Shown one piece after another: positions 16,637 through 26,779 of a stretch of 39,714 nt of DNA. The notes beneath the pieces are model-generated. The model was not told where the DNA came from and did no database searches. It saw nothing but the letters and a program-made list of their open reading frames with translations. Position 1 is the first letter of the stretch, and the number at the start of each line of letters is the position of its first letter. Source of the stretch: Nitrospinia bacterium (GTDB lineage Bacteria > Nitrospinota > Nitrospinia > JACRGO01); assembly GCA_029261755.1 (NCBI GenBank), contig JAJDAS010000078.1:1-39714 (forward strand), in the 5' to 3' direction. Made by a program: the position numbers and the translations under genes.

Positions 16637-18868
16637 CTAACTTTCCGCAATCCTGCCAATAGGCTCCTTCCAGGTTCTACAAAGGAGATCCAGTTCACAT
16701 GATAGAGAGGGCTTGGAGTCAATGCTAACCTGCAAGCACTCTCCTCCAACTGTTCCGATTTTATAAAGGGGAACTCCTTTTTTCAGGGCTCTAGCGCACA
16801 GATATTCCTCGTCTTTTCCTTCGGAAACCGAAACAACGACCCTGGATTGAGATTCTCCAAATAAATAGGCGTCCTGCCTAATATCCCTTTCGGGAAGCAC
16901 AATTTCAGCTCCCAGGGCTTTTTCAGGGGCCGATATGCAACATTCCGCAAGTGCTACGGCAAGCCCTCCTTCGGAGCAGTCGTGAGCTGACTTGCAGATT
17001 TGCTCTTTAGCCAAATCAATCAGTAACTCTTGGAGGGCCTTTTCCTTTTCCAGGTCCAAAGCCGGCGGGAGCCCCTGGACCTTTCCATGAACCACTGCCA
17101 GGTATTCGCTTCCTCCAATCTCCTCAAAGGTTTCCCCTAATAGATAAACTCTATCCTCGGAATTTTTGAACCATTGCGATAGATGTTTTTCAGCATCCTC
17201 AAGAATACCCACCGCGCCAACAGTGGGAGTAGGGTAAATCCCTTCCCCGTTGGTTTCGTTATAGAAGCTGACATTTCCCGCAACCACCGGAGTATTCAAC
17301 GCCGTACAGGCGTCGCTAAGGCCCCTGATGGATTCTACGAATTGCCACATGGTTTCCGGCTTTTCAGGATTTCCGAAATTAAGGCAGTCGGTGATGGCAA
17401 GAGGTTTCGCCCCGGAGCAGGCAAGGTTTCTGGCGCTCTCCGCTACGGTGATCTTTCCTCCAACATAGGGATCCAAAAAAACATAACGACTATTGCAGTC
17501 TACGGAAATGGCTATAGCTTTATCGGTTCCAGGGACCCGAATTATGGAGCTGTCCGACCCTGGCAAAAGTATGGTGTTGATCCTCACCATATGGTCGTAT
17601 TGCTGGTAAATCCATTCCTTAGAAGCGATGCTTGGTGTGGCAAGGAGTTTGAGAAGTGTTTCACCGGCATTCTCCGGTTCGGGAATATCCTTAAGATCCA
17701 AAGTTTGAATCTCTTTTAAGTTTTGCGGCGCTTGAGCTGGACGATCAAGAACCGGTGCCTCATCAGTCAACGATTCAACCGGGATATCCACTGCAAGCTT
17801 TTGGCTATCGAGAATTCGGAATTTTCCATCTTCCGTTACCTTGCCGATCTGAACCACATCCAGATCCCATTTTTGGAAAATTCTTTCCACATCTTTTTCC
17901 TTGCCCTTGTTTGCCACGATCAACATCCGCTCTTGGGATTCGGAAAGCAGAATTTCGTAAGGTGTCATGCCGGTTTCACGTCTGGGAACATGGGCCATCT
18001 CTATCTCAATTCCCATCCCCCCGCGGGCTGCCATTTCCACGGATGAAGATGTGAGGCCCGCAGCCCCCATATCCTGAATACCCACAATTAGATCTTTCTT
18101 CATCACTTCCAGGCAGGCCTCCACCAGGAGTTTCTCCGTAAAGGGATCTCCCACCTGTACCGTAGGCTTTTTTTCTTCCGAGTCCTCTTCAAAGGAATCC
18201 GATGCCATGGTGGCGCCGTGTATACCGTCCCTGCCGGTTTTGGAGCCCACGTAAAAGACCGGGTTTCCCACACCGGCGGCAATACCTTTGAATATCCCCT
18301 CTTTTTTAGCCAACCCCAGACAAAAGGCATTCACCAGGATATTGCCATTGTAACAGGGATCGAAATAAACCTCGCCGCCAATGGTGGGTACGCCTATGCA
18401 GTTCCCATATCCGGCAATGCCACTTACCACGCCGTTCAGAAGGAATTTTGTCTTAGGATGGCTGGGTGAGCCGAATCTAAGAGAATTGAGCAACGCCAGC
18501 GGCCTGGCGCCCATGGTAAACACATCTCGCAAGATTCCACCAACGCCTGTGGCGGCACCCTGGTATGGCTCTATAAAAGAGGGATGATTATGGCTTTCCA
18601 TCTTGAAGACCACAGCAAGGCCATCTCCAATGTCCACCACACCGGCGTTTTCACCCGGTCCCTGGATGACTTGAGGACCTTTGGTGGGGAATTTACTCAG
18701 GTGGCGGCGGGAGCTTTTATAACTGCAATGTTCACTCCACATAACGGAGAATACCCCAAGTTCGGTATAGTTGGGCTCTCTGCCGAGCATTTCCAGGATT
18801 TTTTGATACTCTGCCTGGCTAAGCCCGTGGCTCTCCACCAGTTCTTTTGTAATTTTGATCTCGCTCAT
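16637..18868 (-). CDS. purL: Phosphoribosylformylglycinamidine synthase, small PurL subunit
   Basis: This is the synthetase subunit that converts FGAR to FGAM with ATP and ammonia. At 743 residues it is the short PurL, which needs separate PurS and PurQ subunits, both encoded directly upstream. Visible signatures are [12 protein letters not shown] near the N-terminus, [26 protein letters not shown] and the C-terminal half [15 protein letters not shown] and [12 protein letters not shown]. The gene is 50 bases downstream of purQ. Its start is the ATG at 18868 ([10 protein letters not shown]); the ribosome site is weak. Confidence 0.97.
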   Translation of the reverse strand: MSEIKITKELVESHGLSQAEYQKILEMLGREPNYTELGVFSVMWSEHCSYKSSRRHLSKFPTKGPQVIQGPGENAGVVDIGDGLAVVFKMESHNHPSFIEPYQGAATGVGGILRDVFTMGARPLALLNSLRFGSPSHPKTKFLLNGVVSGIAGYGNCIGVPTIGGEVYFDPCYNGNILVNAFCLGLAKKEGIFKGIAAGVGNPVFYVGSKTGRDGIHGATMASDSFEEDSEEKKPTVQVGDPFTEKLLVEACLEVMKKDLIVGIQDMGAAGLTSSSVEMAARGGMGIEIEMAHVPRRETGMTPYEILLSESQERMLIVANKGKEKDVERIFQKWDLDVVQIGKVTEDGKFRILDSQKLAVDIPVESLTDEAPVLDRPAQAPQNLKEIQTLDLKDIPEPENAGETLLKLLATPSIASKEWIYQQYDHMVRINTILLPGSDSSIIRVPGTDKAIAISVDCNSRYVFLDPYVGGKITVAESARNLACSGAKPLAITDCLNFGNPEKPETMWQFVESIRGLSDACTALNTPVVAGNVSFYNETNGEGIYPTPTVGAVGILEDAEKHLSQWFKNSEDRVYLLGETFEEIGGSEYLAVVHGKVQGLPPALDLEKEKALQELLIDLAKEQICKSAHDCSEGGLAVALAECCISAPEKALGAEIVLPERDIRQDAYLFGESQSRVVVSVSEGKDEEYLCARALKKGVPLYKIGTVGGECLQVSIDSKPSLSCELDLLCRTWKEPIGRIAES

Positions 18869-18918
18869 TATCTAGAGGGTGGTGAAAAGTTAACCGCTCA
18901 ACTCCTTTTTATGGGAGA

Positions 18919-19599
18919 TCAACGGAGGATGGATTCGAAAATTAGCCTGCCGTCCGATTTTCCAAGGATGGGTTCCGAGCAACGTTCGGGATGAGGCATC
19001 ATTCCCAAAACATTTTTCTTTTGGTTTGTGATGCCAGCGATATTCAAAATAGACCCGTTTGGATTGGCTGCGTCAGTTACATCACCGGTTTCCGTGGAAT
19101 ATTGAAAAACAACCTGCCCGTTTTGTTCAAGTTCCCGCAAGGTTTGTTCATCCGCAAAATAGTTGCCTTCGGCATTGGCTATGGGGATCTTCAAAACATT
19201 TCCTTCCCGCATCTCTTGAGTAAAAGGGGAAGTGGGACTTTTGACCCTTATATGGACATTTTTGCAGATGAACCGGAGGTTTCGGTTATGCAGAAAGGCC
19301 CCCGGGAGAAGGCCGGATTCTACTAAAATTTGAAATCCGTTACAAATGCCAATTACCAGTCCTCCCGATTCCGCAAAGCCTTTAACCTCTTTCATAATGG
19401 GAGAGAATTTGGCTATGGAGCCGCACCGCAGGTAGTCGCCATAAGAAAAACCTCCTGGAAGGACCAAGCAGTCGAACCCTTTTACGGATGTGTTTTTATG
19501 CCAAATGAACTCGGTTTCCTGCTTCAGGACATGTTTCAGAACATGGTAACAATCGTGGTCGCAGTTAGAGCCGGGGAATACAACAATGCCGAATTTCAT
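18919..19599 (-). CDS. purQ: FGAM synthase glutaminase subunit
   Basis: This class I glutamine amidotransferase supplies ammonia to PurL. The fold starts [16 protein letters not shown]. The nucleophilic cysteine is in [23 protein letters not shown] forms the oxyanion region, and MPHPER near the C-terminus supplies the catalytic histidine and glutamate. The 226-residue length is standard. It lies between purS and purL. Confidence 0.97.
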   Translation of the reverse strand: MKFGIVVFPGSNCDHDCYHVLKHVLKQETEFIWHKNTSVKGFDCLVLPGGFSYGDYLRCGSIAKFSPIMKEVKGFAESGGLVIGICNGFQILVESGLLPGAFLHNRNLRFICKNVHIRVKSPTSPFTQEMREGNVLKIPIANAEGNYFADEQTLRELEQNGQVVFQYSTETGDVTDAANPNGSILNIAGITNQKKNVLGMMPHPERCSEPILGKSDGRLIFESILR

Positions 19600-19660
19600 A
19601 TGTCTTTAAGCCAATTGGTTGAAAAGAGAGTTGAGGGTTGTTTAGGGGCGAGTAAAAACT

Positions 19661-19909
19661 TTAATTAGGATCCAGCTCAAAGGTGTAATCTTCGATAACT
19701 GTATTGGCAAGAAGACTTTCACACATCTTGTTAACCTTTTCTGCGGCAATGGCCCGATCTTCCTGGTCAACTTTGATTTCGATAAACTTTCCGATTCTTA
19801 CATCGTCAACTTCTGTGAAGCCCAGGGTTTCAAGGGCATGATGCACTGCCTTCCCTTGGGGGTCAAGGACGCTCTTCTTCGGAGAAATGGAGATTTTTGC
19901 GGTATACAT
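19661..19909 (-). CDS. purS: FGAM synthase subunit PurS
   Basis: This small (82 aa) protein bridges PurQ and PurL. It has the family pattern: an N-terminal strand (YTAKISISPKKSVLDPQGKA), then VHHALETLGF, IGKFIEIKV and a C-terminal strand IEDYTFEL. It is the first recognised gene of the purine run. The 167-base gap to the MerR gene upstream has no gene I can defend and no clear promoter or purine riboswitch. Confidence 0.95.
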   Translation of the reverse strand: MYTAKISISPKKSVLDPQGKAVHHALETLGFTEVDDVRIGKFIEIKVDQEDRAIAAEKVNKMCESLLANTVIEDYTFELDPN

Positions 19910-20076
19910 GGATGAAAAGGTTTAGAGGAATAAGGGAGTTTGGCGGCGGCTGGTTTTGGGTACTCTGCTTTGCCAAATAATTTTTTGAAAAAAAGCGTTA
20001 AATTGGCAAGCATACCACTTTGAAGGGGCTGTGCCAATGATGGAGTTATTGGTTAAAAGAACTATTAATCTTTGCA

Positions 20077-20463
20077 TTATCGCGAGAGAATGGACAATAC
20101 GCCCTGAAGTTCTTTTTTAGTTTCATCGCATGCCTTACAAAAATCTATTTTACCGAAATCCAGGCTTTGTTGCAGTTCTTTGTTTTGGGAAGAATCCGGA
20201 TCTTTTTTGTTTTCCTTCTTTTTATTTTTCCTGCTTAGCTCCTTTTTGGCCCCTTGGATGGTGTAACCATCCTCATAGAGGAGCTTTTTGATTTTTAATA
20301 CTAACTCAACGTCCCGTTTTACATAGAGCCGTTGCCCGGAATCATTTTTTCGGGGGCGCAGGGAAGGAAATTCGGTCTCCCAGTATCGAAGGATATGTGG
20401 TTCCAACTTCGTGATACTAGAGACTTCCCCGATCTTGAAAAAGAGTTTATCAGGGATTTCCAT
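20077..20463 (-). CDS. MerR-family transcription regulator
   Basis: Residues 8-75 form the winged helix-turn-helix of MerR proteins ([20 protein letters not shown], then [29 protein letters not shown]). A lysine-rich stretch and a short C-terminal helix follow, with no evident metal- or drug-binding domain. A CKAC pair near the end may be structural. The gene starts 6 bases after the IHF-type gene ends, an arrangement known in many proteobacteria where a MerR-like gene follows ihfA. The target is unknown. Confidence 0.9.
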   Translation of the reverse strand: MEIPDKLFFKIGEVSSITKLEPHILRYWETEFPSLRPRKNDSGQRLYVKRDVELVLKIKKLLYEDGYTIQGAKKELSRKNKKKENKKDPDSSQNKELQQSLDFGKIDFCKACDETKKELQGVLSILSR

Positions 20464-20469
20464 GGTATA

Positions 20470-20742
20470 TTATTTTACAGCTTCCTTCAAATATCGACTT
20501 GGTTTAAAGGAAAGAACCTTTCTGGAAGAAATAACGATCTCTTCGCCTGTGGTTGGGTCACGCCCAATCCGCTCCTTTTTTTTCTTGACATTGAAACGGC
20601 CAAACCCGACGATTTGGACATTTTTTTCCGCTTCCAGTGTTTCCTTGATTACGTTAAGAATTTCTTCCACGGAAACAACGGCGAGTTTTCTTTGATAGCC
20701 GATTTTTTCATAAATATAGTTTACAATATCTGATTTAACCAC
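20470..20742 (-). CDS. IHF/HU-family DNA-bending protein
   Basis: The 90-residue protein has the HU/IHF fold with the arm motif ERIGRDPTTGEE and ends FKPSRYLKEAVK. The arrangement upstream of a MerR gene and the sequence favour the IHF-alpha branch, but no phenylalanyl-tRNA synthetase gene is adjacent, so I leave the symbol empty. The start is GTG at 20742, supported by GGAGG 6 bases upstream. Confidence 0.92.
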   Translation of the reverse strand: MVKSDIVNYIYEKIGYQRKLAVVSVEEILNVIKETLEAEKNVQIVGFGRFNVKKKKERIGRDPTTGEEIVISSRKVLSFKPSRYLKEAVK

Positions 20743-20803
20743 GGTTTCCTCCGCCAGGTTCGTAAAAAAATATTAATAAATCAGGACTTAAAAAATCGAT
20801 TTA

Positions 20804-22879
20804 CTACTCTTTTTTTCTTTCCTCGATTACTTTATCAGCGAAATGCCCCGGCACTTCCTCAAAATGGGAAAAGCTTGTTGTAAAGGTGCCTCGGCCACCC
20901 GTCATGGCCCTCAAATCAGGGGCATACTTCATGATTTCCGCCATGGGCACCTTTGCTTTTACAGTTTGATAGTCATCCGCAGGCTCCACTCCCAGAACCT
21001 TCCCTCTCTTGGAGTTCAAATCTCCAATAACATCTCCAACACTGTCCGTGGGTACAAACACCTCTATGTCTTTAATGGGTTCCAATAATACCGGTTTGCA
21101 CTCCAACACCCCTTTTTTGAATCCCATGGAACCTGCAACTTTGAAAGCCATCTCGGAAGAATCTACATCATGGTAAGAACCATCGTAAAGGCTCACTTTC
21201 AAGTCCACAGTGGGGTACCCGGCAAGGACTCCTCCTGCCATGGCCTCGACAATCCCCTTTTCAACGGCGGGAATATATTGTCTCGGAATAGCGCCCCCGA
21301 CAATTTTGTTTTCAAAAACAAATCCTTCTCCCCTGCCAAGAGGACTGATTTCAAGCCAGGTATCTCCATACTGCCCTCTTCCTCCACTCTGCTTCTTATA
21401 TTTCCCTTGGACTTTGGTAGTACCTCGGATCGTTTCTTTGTATGGGACTCTTGGGGTTTTGACATTCACCTCCACCCCGAACTTTCTTTTCAATCTTTCA
21501 ACAATAACTTCCAGGTGAACCACACCCATGCCGGAGATGATCAGTTCGTTGGTTTCCCTATCCCGTTCCACACGCAAAACAGGGTCTTCTTCCGTCAAAC
21601 GGTGTAACGAGGTGGAGACTTTCTCCTCATCCTCTTTGGATTTTGGAACCACAGCCATACCGATTACAGGGTTCGGGAATGTTATTTTCTCGAAGACCTT
21701 CGTGGTTTTATCGCTGCACAGGGTATCCCCCGTCTCTGTAGCTTTCAGCTTGCTGATACAACCAAAGTCACCTGGCTTCACACTGGATACCGGTATCTGC
21801 TTTTTGCCCTGGAGGAAGAAGACCTGGCCTATATGCTCCTGGGTTTCCTTGGAAGAATTGTAAACATTGCTGTCGGCCTTCAAACTTCCGGAGTACACCC
21901 GAAAAATGCTCAATTTGCCGGCGAAGGGGTCCGCCACCGTCTTAAAAACCAAGGCCGAAAGAGGACTTGACTCGGAAACCTTGCAAGCCTCCTCATTGCC
22001 GGATTTCGGCTCAATCATTTTTGGCTCAGGGATATCCAGTGGAGAGGGAAAAAACTCGGACAAACAATCCAATGCCAGGGATGCGCCCCAATTATTAACG
22101 GCAGACCCACAAAGAACCGGGACAAAGCTACCGCTTGAAATTCCCGCTTTTAGCCCCATAAATATTTCTTCCTCCGATAGCTCTCCCCCTTCAAGATACT
22201 TTTCCGTCAAGTCGTCGTCGGTTTCGGCGGCTACCTCAATGATTTTCTCACGGTGTTCTTCCGCCAGTTTCAAAAGCTCTTCAGGGATCTCTTTTATTTC
22301 GTTCTTCCCTTTGGAATCCTTGGAAAAATAAACGGCCTTCATGGCCAAAAGATCCACCACGCCTTTGAACTCGAGCCCCTTCCCGATGGGTAGTTGAAAA
22401 CTAACAGGATTTTGCTTGAATTTCTGCTGGATAGCATCAAAACACCGGATCATATCGGCTTCTTCGTGGTCCAGTTTATTGATGAAAACCAACCTCGGAA
22501 TGTTCCTGGCGTCCGCCCATTTCCAAACCTTTTCCGTTACCACTTCCACACCTGTCTGAGCGTTGACCACCACCACGGCGGAGTCCATTACCCGTATGCA
22601 TACCTCCGTTTCTGCAATAAAATTCGCGAAACCGGGAGTGTCCAATATGTTGATTTTTTTATTCTTCCACTCGCAAAACCCCAGGGAAACGTTGATGGAA
22701 ATTCCTCTCTTAATCTCGTCCGGGTCGAAGTCCATCACGCTGGAGTTATCGCCGACTTTCCCCAACCGGTCAGAATTTCCGGATGTAAAGAGCATTGCCT
22801 CGACTAAGGAAGTCTTTCCGGCATTTCCATGTCCGATAATTCCCACATTTCGGATATTTTCGGTTCCATATTCCTTCAT
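20804..22879 (-). CDS. Elongation factor G-like GTPase (EF-G2 type)
   Basis: The 691-residue protein has a complete translational GTPase domain: G1 GHGNAGKTSL, G2 RGISI, G3 DTPGF, G4 NKLD and G5 GSAV. Domains II-V follow with PVIGMAVVPKSKEDEEK, GGRGQYGDTW and a C-terminal block ending VPGHFADKVIEERKKE. Divergence from housekeeping EF-G (for example GHGNAGKTSL in place of AHIDAGKTTT) and the absence of str-operon neighbours mark it as the EF-G-like paralogue. Its role may be ribosome recycling or stress. AGGAG precedes ATG 22879. Confidence 0.93.
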   Translation of the reverse strand: MKEYGTENIRNVGIIGHGNAGKTSLVEAMLFTSGNSDRLGKVGDNSSVMDFDPDEIKRGISINVSLGFCEWKNKKINILDTPGFANFIAETEVCIRVMDSAVVVVNAQTGVEVVTEKVWKWADARNIPRLVFINKLDHEEADMIRCFDAIQQKFKQNPVSFQLPIGKGLEFKGVVDLLAMKAVYFSKDSKGKNEIKEIPEELLKLAEEHREKIIEVAAETDDDLTEKYLEGGELSEEEIFMGLKAGISSGSFVPVLCGSAVNNWGASLALDCLSEFFPSPLDIPEPKMIEPKSGNEEACKVSESSPLSALVFKTVADPFAGKLSIFRVYSGSLKADSNVYNSSKETQEHIGQVFFLQGKKQIPVSSVKPGDFGCISKLKATETGDTLCSDKTTKVFEKITFPNPVIGMAVVPKSKEDEEKVSTSLHRLTEEDPVLRVERDRETNELIISGMGVVHLEVIVERLKRKFGVEVNVKTPRVPYKETIRGTTKVQGKYKKQSGGRGQYGDTWLEISPLGRGEGFVFENKIVGGAIPRQYIPAVEKGIVEAMAGGVLAGYPTVDLKVSLYDGSYHDVDSSEMAFKVAGSMGFKKGVLECKPVLLEPIKDIEVFVPTDSVGDVIGDLNSKRGKVLGVEPADDYQTVKAKVPMAEIMKYAPDLRAMTGGRGTFTTSFSHFEEVPGHFADKVIEERKKE

Positions 22880-22967
22880 TGGAGAACTCCTGTTTGTTTT
22901 AAGGTTCGCTAACTAGGCTATTTTAATATCATTTTTGGCTATGGTTGTCAAGAATACCCAATATTTT

Positions 22968-23816
22968 CTACGCTTTAGTGTATATGGCAGGTTCCACATG
23001 CTTCAAACCAATGGTTGTTCGACCAAGGGATTCGGCATGGCCGGTGAAAACATACCCTGAACTGGAAAGATGAAGAATGAAATTTTGTAAAATTTTGTTT
23101 TTTGTCGCTTGGTCGAAATAGATCATCACATTTCGGCAAAAGATCAGGTCAAACTTTCTTTGAAAAGGATACTGAGGGTTTAAGAGGTTGAATCGACGAA
23201 AAGTAACCAATTTCCTCATTTCCGCATCTATCTGATATTCTTTTTCGAGGCCTTTTCCCGGCAATCTATTAAAGTAGCGGTTCAGGAAAGCTTTGGGAAT
23301 GGTTTGGACTTCCTTTTGGCTATAAATTCCTCTCTCTCCAACCTCCAGTACCTTGGTGGAGATGTCCGTGGCAAGAATTTTTAGGTCCCATCCTGCCAGT
23401 GACTCGAAAAACTCTTTGACCACCATGGCTATGGAATATGGTTCCGTACCTGTGGAACATGCCGCGCTCCATATACGAATGGTCTTGCTGCGCTCTTTTT
23501 TTTTATCTCCTACCAAGTTTGGCAAAAAAACCTCTTTCATGAATTTAAAATGATGGTCTTCGCGAAAAAAGTGGGTTACGTTGGTGCTCAGCGCATCGAT
23601 TAACTCCACCAGGACAGTTCCGGTTTTATCATTTTCAAGCTGTTGAATGATTGCCTTAGGGCCGGCTAGCTTCCTTTTCCTCACCATAGTGGCCAGACGG
23701 GCATTTACCAGGTCCCTTTTTTTTTGGAGGGTGATACCGGCCTCTTTGTAAACAATGTCTACAAGCCTTTGGAACTCCTGATCGGTTATCGGTTCTTTTC
23801 TGGAAGTTTCTGCCAT
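22968..23816 (-). CDS. cheR: CheR-type chemoreceptor glutamate methyltransferase
   Basis: This SAM-dependent enzyme methylates receptor glutamates. An N-terminal helical domain (FQRLVDIVYKEAGITLQKKR) is followed by the methyltransferase domain with RIWSAACSTGTEPYSIAM and FDLIFCRNVMIYFD. A second start, TTG 23828, is possible, but ATG 23816 has GGAG at the right distance. No receptor, CheB or CheA gene is adjacent, so it is an isolated CheR. It is divergent from the HD-GYP gene. Confidence 0.93.
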   Translation of the reverse strand: MAETSRKEPITDQEFQRLVDIVYKEAGITLQKKRDLVNARLATMVRKRKLAGPKAIIQQLENDKTGTVLVELIDALSTNVTHFFREDHHFKFMKEVFLPNLVGDKKKERSKTIRIWSAACSTGTEPYSIAMVVKEFFESLAGWDLKILATDISTKVLEVGERGIYSQKEVQTIPKAFLNRYFNRLPGKGLEKEYQIDAEMRKLVTFRRFNLLNPQYPFQRKFDLIFCRNVMIYFDQATKNKILQNFILHLSSSGYVFTGHAESLGRTTIGLKHVEPAIYTKA

Positions 23817-24032
23817 ATCTTTCTCCAACTTTATTTTTGCTTTGTATGATTATACCTAAACATACCGGCATTTGCAGTTAAAAGCGTTATTTTAGAGAAA
23901 CCCCAATCAGAACCGATTTTGAGGAGAAATGCTATAACAATTTTCTGATTTACCCTTATAGGCTCCGAACTCTATAATTGAATACCGAAACCTTTTATTT
24001 ATGATTTTAAAATATGTTATGATCCCTACGTT

Positions 24033-25721
24033 ATGAAAAAAAATCCCATCGTCTTTTTAGCTACTGACCACACCAGCATTAACGGCCGAATCGAGTCGAT
24101 GCTGAAAAAGAACAAATGGCTGGACCCGTTGGTGGTGGCAACCGTGGATTTGGATGCCGCCCTGGAAAAGTCCAGGCCCGCCTTGATTATTCTTACCGAG
24201 AACTTTGATATCTGTAAAAGACTCAAGACCAGTGAGTCTTCCAAGGATATTCCCATCCTTATTCTACTCTTCGACGCCGATTTAGAAAAAGAGGCTCGCC
24301 ATGCCCAAGCTGACAGATGCTGGGAATATGTTCCCACGGAGTTGGATGGTCTTTATAATCTGATTATTCAACTTCTACCCAAAGGTCGGAAAAAAATCCT
24401 GGTTGCCGATGATGAAGAGATAGTGCAAGACGTGATTTGCAGAGCCTTGGATACTGAAAAATATGACATCATCAAGGCCTGCAATGGAGTGGAGGCAGTG
24501 GAAAAAATATTGGAATACAAACCGGACCTCGTCCTCCTGGATATCAATATGCCGGAAAAAAATGGGATTGAGGTTTGCCAGGAAATAAAGCAAGATCCGG
24601 AAAATTCCGACATCCATATCATCTTTGTATCAGCCAGAACGGAGGAAAATGTCATTGAAAAGGGTTTTGACGTAGGCGCGGATGACTACCTTACCAAGCC
24701 CTTCCGGCTGGAAGAACTGGTTTCCAAAATCGACCTTGTTTTTAGCGGTATGATTTGGGAACGCAAGGAAAAGGTTTTGATCGTGGATGATAGTTCCATT
24801 GTAAGAAGCATGCTGTATAACGGCATCAGCCAGCAGGGCTTCAAAGTCATTACCGCATGTGACGGCGAAGAAGGGTTGAAGGAGGCCATAGAAGAAAAAC
24901 CCGATATCATCATATCCGATGTGGAGATGCCCAAGATGAATGGCTATGAATTCTGCAAAGCCGTCAGAGGCCGTGATGATCTGAAAGAAATTCCATTTCT
25001 CATGTTAACAAGCCGAGACACCAGGGGAGCAAGAGCCCTGGGTATCAGAGCAGGGGTCAATACCTACCTTTCCAAACCTTTCCAGGTGGACCGTATTGTG
25101 GTCATCATCGAAAGGTTTCTTTCGGAAAAAAGGAAAAAATTCGAGCAGGAAAGGGAGGTGATGATCGCCTCCATAGCGGCCCTCGCCAAGGCTTTGGATG
25201 AGCGCGACCGATACACCCGGTACCATTCCCAGAATGTTTCGGACTATTCAGTTGAAATAGCGAAAAAATTGAATTTGAGCAACAATGAAATTGAACAAAT
25301 CAGGCTCAGCGGCATTGTACACGATATAGGCAAAATAGGAATCTGCGATGCGATATTGCTGAAACCCGGCCCTTTGACCCAGGAAGAATTTCTTGTAATT
25401 CAGGAGCACCCGGTGAAGGGCGCCTCCATCTTAAGGCCCATTCCCAGTTTGAAGCCTATTATCCCTTTTATCCAATACCATCATGAACGAATAGATGGAC
25501 GAGGATATCCAAGCGGGTTGGCAGGCGACAATATACCCCTGGGGGCGAGGATCATCGGTGTGGCGGATACTTATGACGCCTTGACCACAGACCGGCCTTA
25601 TCGGAAAGGAAAAACCCCCGCCGAGGCGTTGGAGATCATGGTTAAATGTAAAGGAAGCCAGTTTTGTGAGGTCTGCTTGCCCCCCATGATCGAAGTATTG
25701 AAGGAACAGGGGAAGATCTAA
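24033..25721 (+). CDS. Three-receiver HD-GYP c-di-GMP phosphodiesterase
   Basis: The 562-residue protein has three receiver-like domains followed by an HD-GYP domain. The first (1-112) is degenerate: its phospho-acceptor position reads LIILTENF. The second (~117-235) is intact (VADDEE, LVLLDINMPEKNG, LTKPF). The third (~245-365) is intact (IVDDSS, IIISDVEMPKMNG, LSKPF). The output domain (~375-560) has H430-D431 in IVHDIGKIG and HHERIDGRGYPSG, both intact, predicting c-di-GMP hydrolysis under phosphorelay control. No kinase is adjacent. No Shine-Dalgarno is seen before ATG 24033. A TATGAT at 24018-24023 would place the transcript start only a few bases upstream, so a nearly leaderless mRNA is possible. 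Confidence 0.93.
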   Translation: MKKNPIVFLATDHTSINGRIESMLKKNKWLDPLVVATVDLDAALEKSRPALIILTENFDICKRLKTSESSKDIPILILLFDADLEKEARHAQADRCWEYVPTELDGLYNLIIQLLPKGRKKILVADDEEIVQDVICRALDTEKYDIIKACNGVEAVEKILEYKPDLVLLDINMPEKNGIEVCQEIKQDPENSDIHIIFVSARTEENVIEKGFDVGADDYLTKPFRLEELVSKIDLVFSGMIWERKEKVLIVDDSSIVRSMLYNGISQQGFKVITACDGEEGLKEAIEEKPDIIISDVEMPKMNGYEFCKAVRGRDDLKEIPFLMLTSRDTRGARALGIRAGVNTYLSKPFQVDRIVVIIERFLSEKRKKFEQEREVMIASIAALAKALDERDRYTRYHSQNVSDYSVEIAKKLNLSNNEIEQIRLSGIVHDIGKIGICDAILLKPGPLTQEEFLVIQEHPVKGASILRPIPSLKPIIPFIQYHHERIDGRGYPSGLAGDNIPLGARIIGVADTYDALTTDRPYRKGKTPAEALEIMVKCKGSQFCEVCLPPMIEVLKEQGKI

Positions 25722-25808
25722 AAAGAAAATTCTGCCTTACTTCCGACCGTATAGTTCATTTGCTATTCTGGATTAGCGCCCTTTGCCTCCTGCATCTCCT
25801 TTAAAAAA

Positions 25809-26483
25809 ATGACATTAAAAAAGGTTATTGCGAAATCCAACTGGGAACGTGTACGTCAAGTCTTTCTGCTCAATTACCCAAGCCAGAAAAAAACAATCAC
25901 CGGATATGAAAGCGTTTATAAAAAGTTGCGATCCAAGTCCCCCGCAAGCTCAAAAATGAAATTATATTGCGAGCAACAAGAGCCCACGATAAAAGGAGAC
26001 GAGCAATTTCACGAGCTATACGGCATAGACGGAACCAAAAGAGAAGACGGGGAATTGGAAAAATTTTCGTTGAGTCTCAGCCCATGGTCACTTTGGCTTG
26101 GTTCATCACTATCAAAAGAGATATTAAGCAACTATACAATAGAAGAAATTATTTCCCACTGCCTATATGAAATGACCTTTCATGGTTTTTCTGAGGCAGA
26201 AATTAAAAAGTTTAATAAAGAGTTGGTTGCTCAAAATGAAGACTACAAAGACCCGGTCAGATTTATTATCGTGTCAAAGTTGCTCCCCGGGTCCAAATGG
26301 CAGCTTTTTTTCAATCTTTCCGATGACACATGGTGTAGTGACATAGATTCCGCTACTATTTTTAAGCGCGAAAATTATGCCTCGGCTATGCTGAAAGCTT
26401 TAAGCAGAAAGAAAGACAAGTCAACGATATTAGCTAAAATCACTATTAAAGACAAAAAACGAAGGATTTTGCAATATTTATAA
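25809..26483 (+). CDS. DUF6557-like protein
   Basis: The 224-residue protein has no signal peptide or membrane segment. Its central block (SLSPWSLWLGSSLSKEIL, then EIISHCLYEMTFHGFSEAEI) resembles the DUF6557 family, of unknown function. The call is from memory of that motif and is moderate. The gene is lysine- and AT-rich compared with the HD-GYP gene before it, lacks a clear Shine-Dalgarno and is followed by an XRE-type remnant, which together suggest an acquired module. Confidence 0.6.
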   Translation: MTLKKVIAKSNWERVRQVFLLNYPSQKKTITGYESVYKKLRSKSPASSKMKLYCEQQEPTIKGDEQFHELYGIDGTKREDGELEKFSLSLSPWSLWLGSSLSKEILSNYTIEEIISHCLYEMTFHGFSEAEIKKFNKELVAQNEDYKDPVRFIIVSKLLPGSKWQLFFNLSDDTWCSDIDSATIFKRENYASAMLKALSRKKDKSTILAKITIKDKKRRILQYL

Positions 26484-26541
26484 CAGCCTGGAAAGTTCAC
26501 CTCTTTCATTGCACAATTCAGTTCACCATATCTACAGTTAA

Positions 26542-26715
26542 ATACAGGATCGCGAAACATTTAACGATGAAGCTTTTGCAAAAGAAGTAGATGTGTCTGT
26601 AAAGATGATCGCGAGGTATGAAGCTGAAGAATATACTAATATAAGCGATGAAACTTTTAAGAAGATATTACAAAGCTTGCCATTGAAATTGAATAAAACA
26701 CTTAAAGAAACTTAA
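26542..26715 (+). pseudogene. C-terminal fragment of an XRE-type helix-turn-helix regulator
   Basis: An open frame without start codon encodes FNDEAFAKEVDVSVKMIARY then EAEEYTNISDETFKKILQSL and ends LNKTLKET. The V-S-x-x-x-I-x-R-Y-E pattern and the C-terminal helix resemble helix-turn-helix antitoxin-like regulators. A stop codon at 26539 cuts the N-terminus. The rest of the 296-base gap 26484-26779 holds no gene; AGTTCAC occurs three times in it (near 26494, 26520 and 26724). Confidence 0.5.
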
Positions 26716-26779
26716 AAACGGAAGTTCACTTTTTTCTAACCCAATGATTTGGTTGAGTTTATTTAGGTTTTTGATTGCC

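Noticed and set aside
17183-17719. 178-codon plus-strand frame inside purL
   Set aside because: Antisense to a complete, conserved purL; no independent support.
19798-20037. Minus-strand frame starting MAQPLQSG in the gap before purS
   Set aside because: Half of it overlaps purS in another frame, it has no Shine-Dalgarno and no family match; the gap is probably non-coding.
19910-20076. tRNA gene after the MerR gene, as near ihfA in some proteobacteria
   Set aside because: No T-loop GTTCGA-type sequence or CCA end is seen on either strand.
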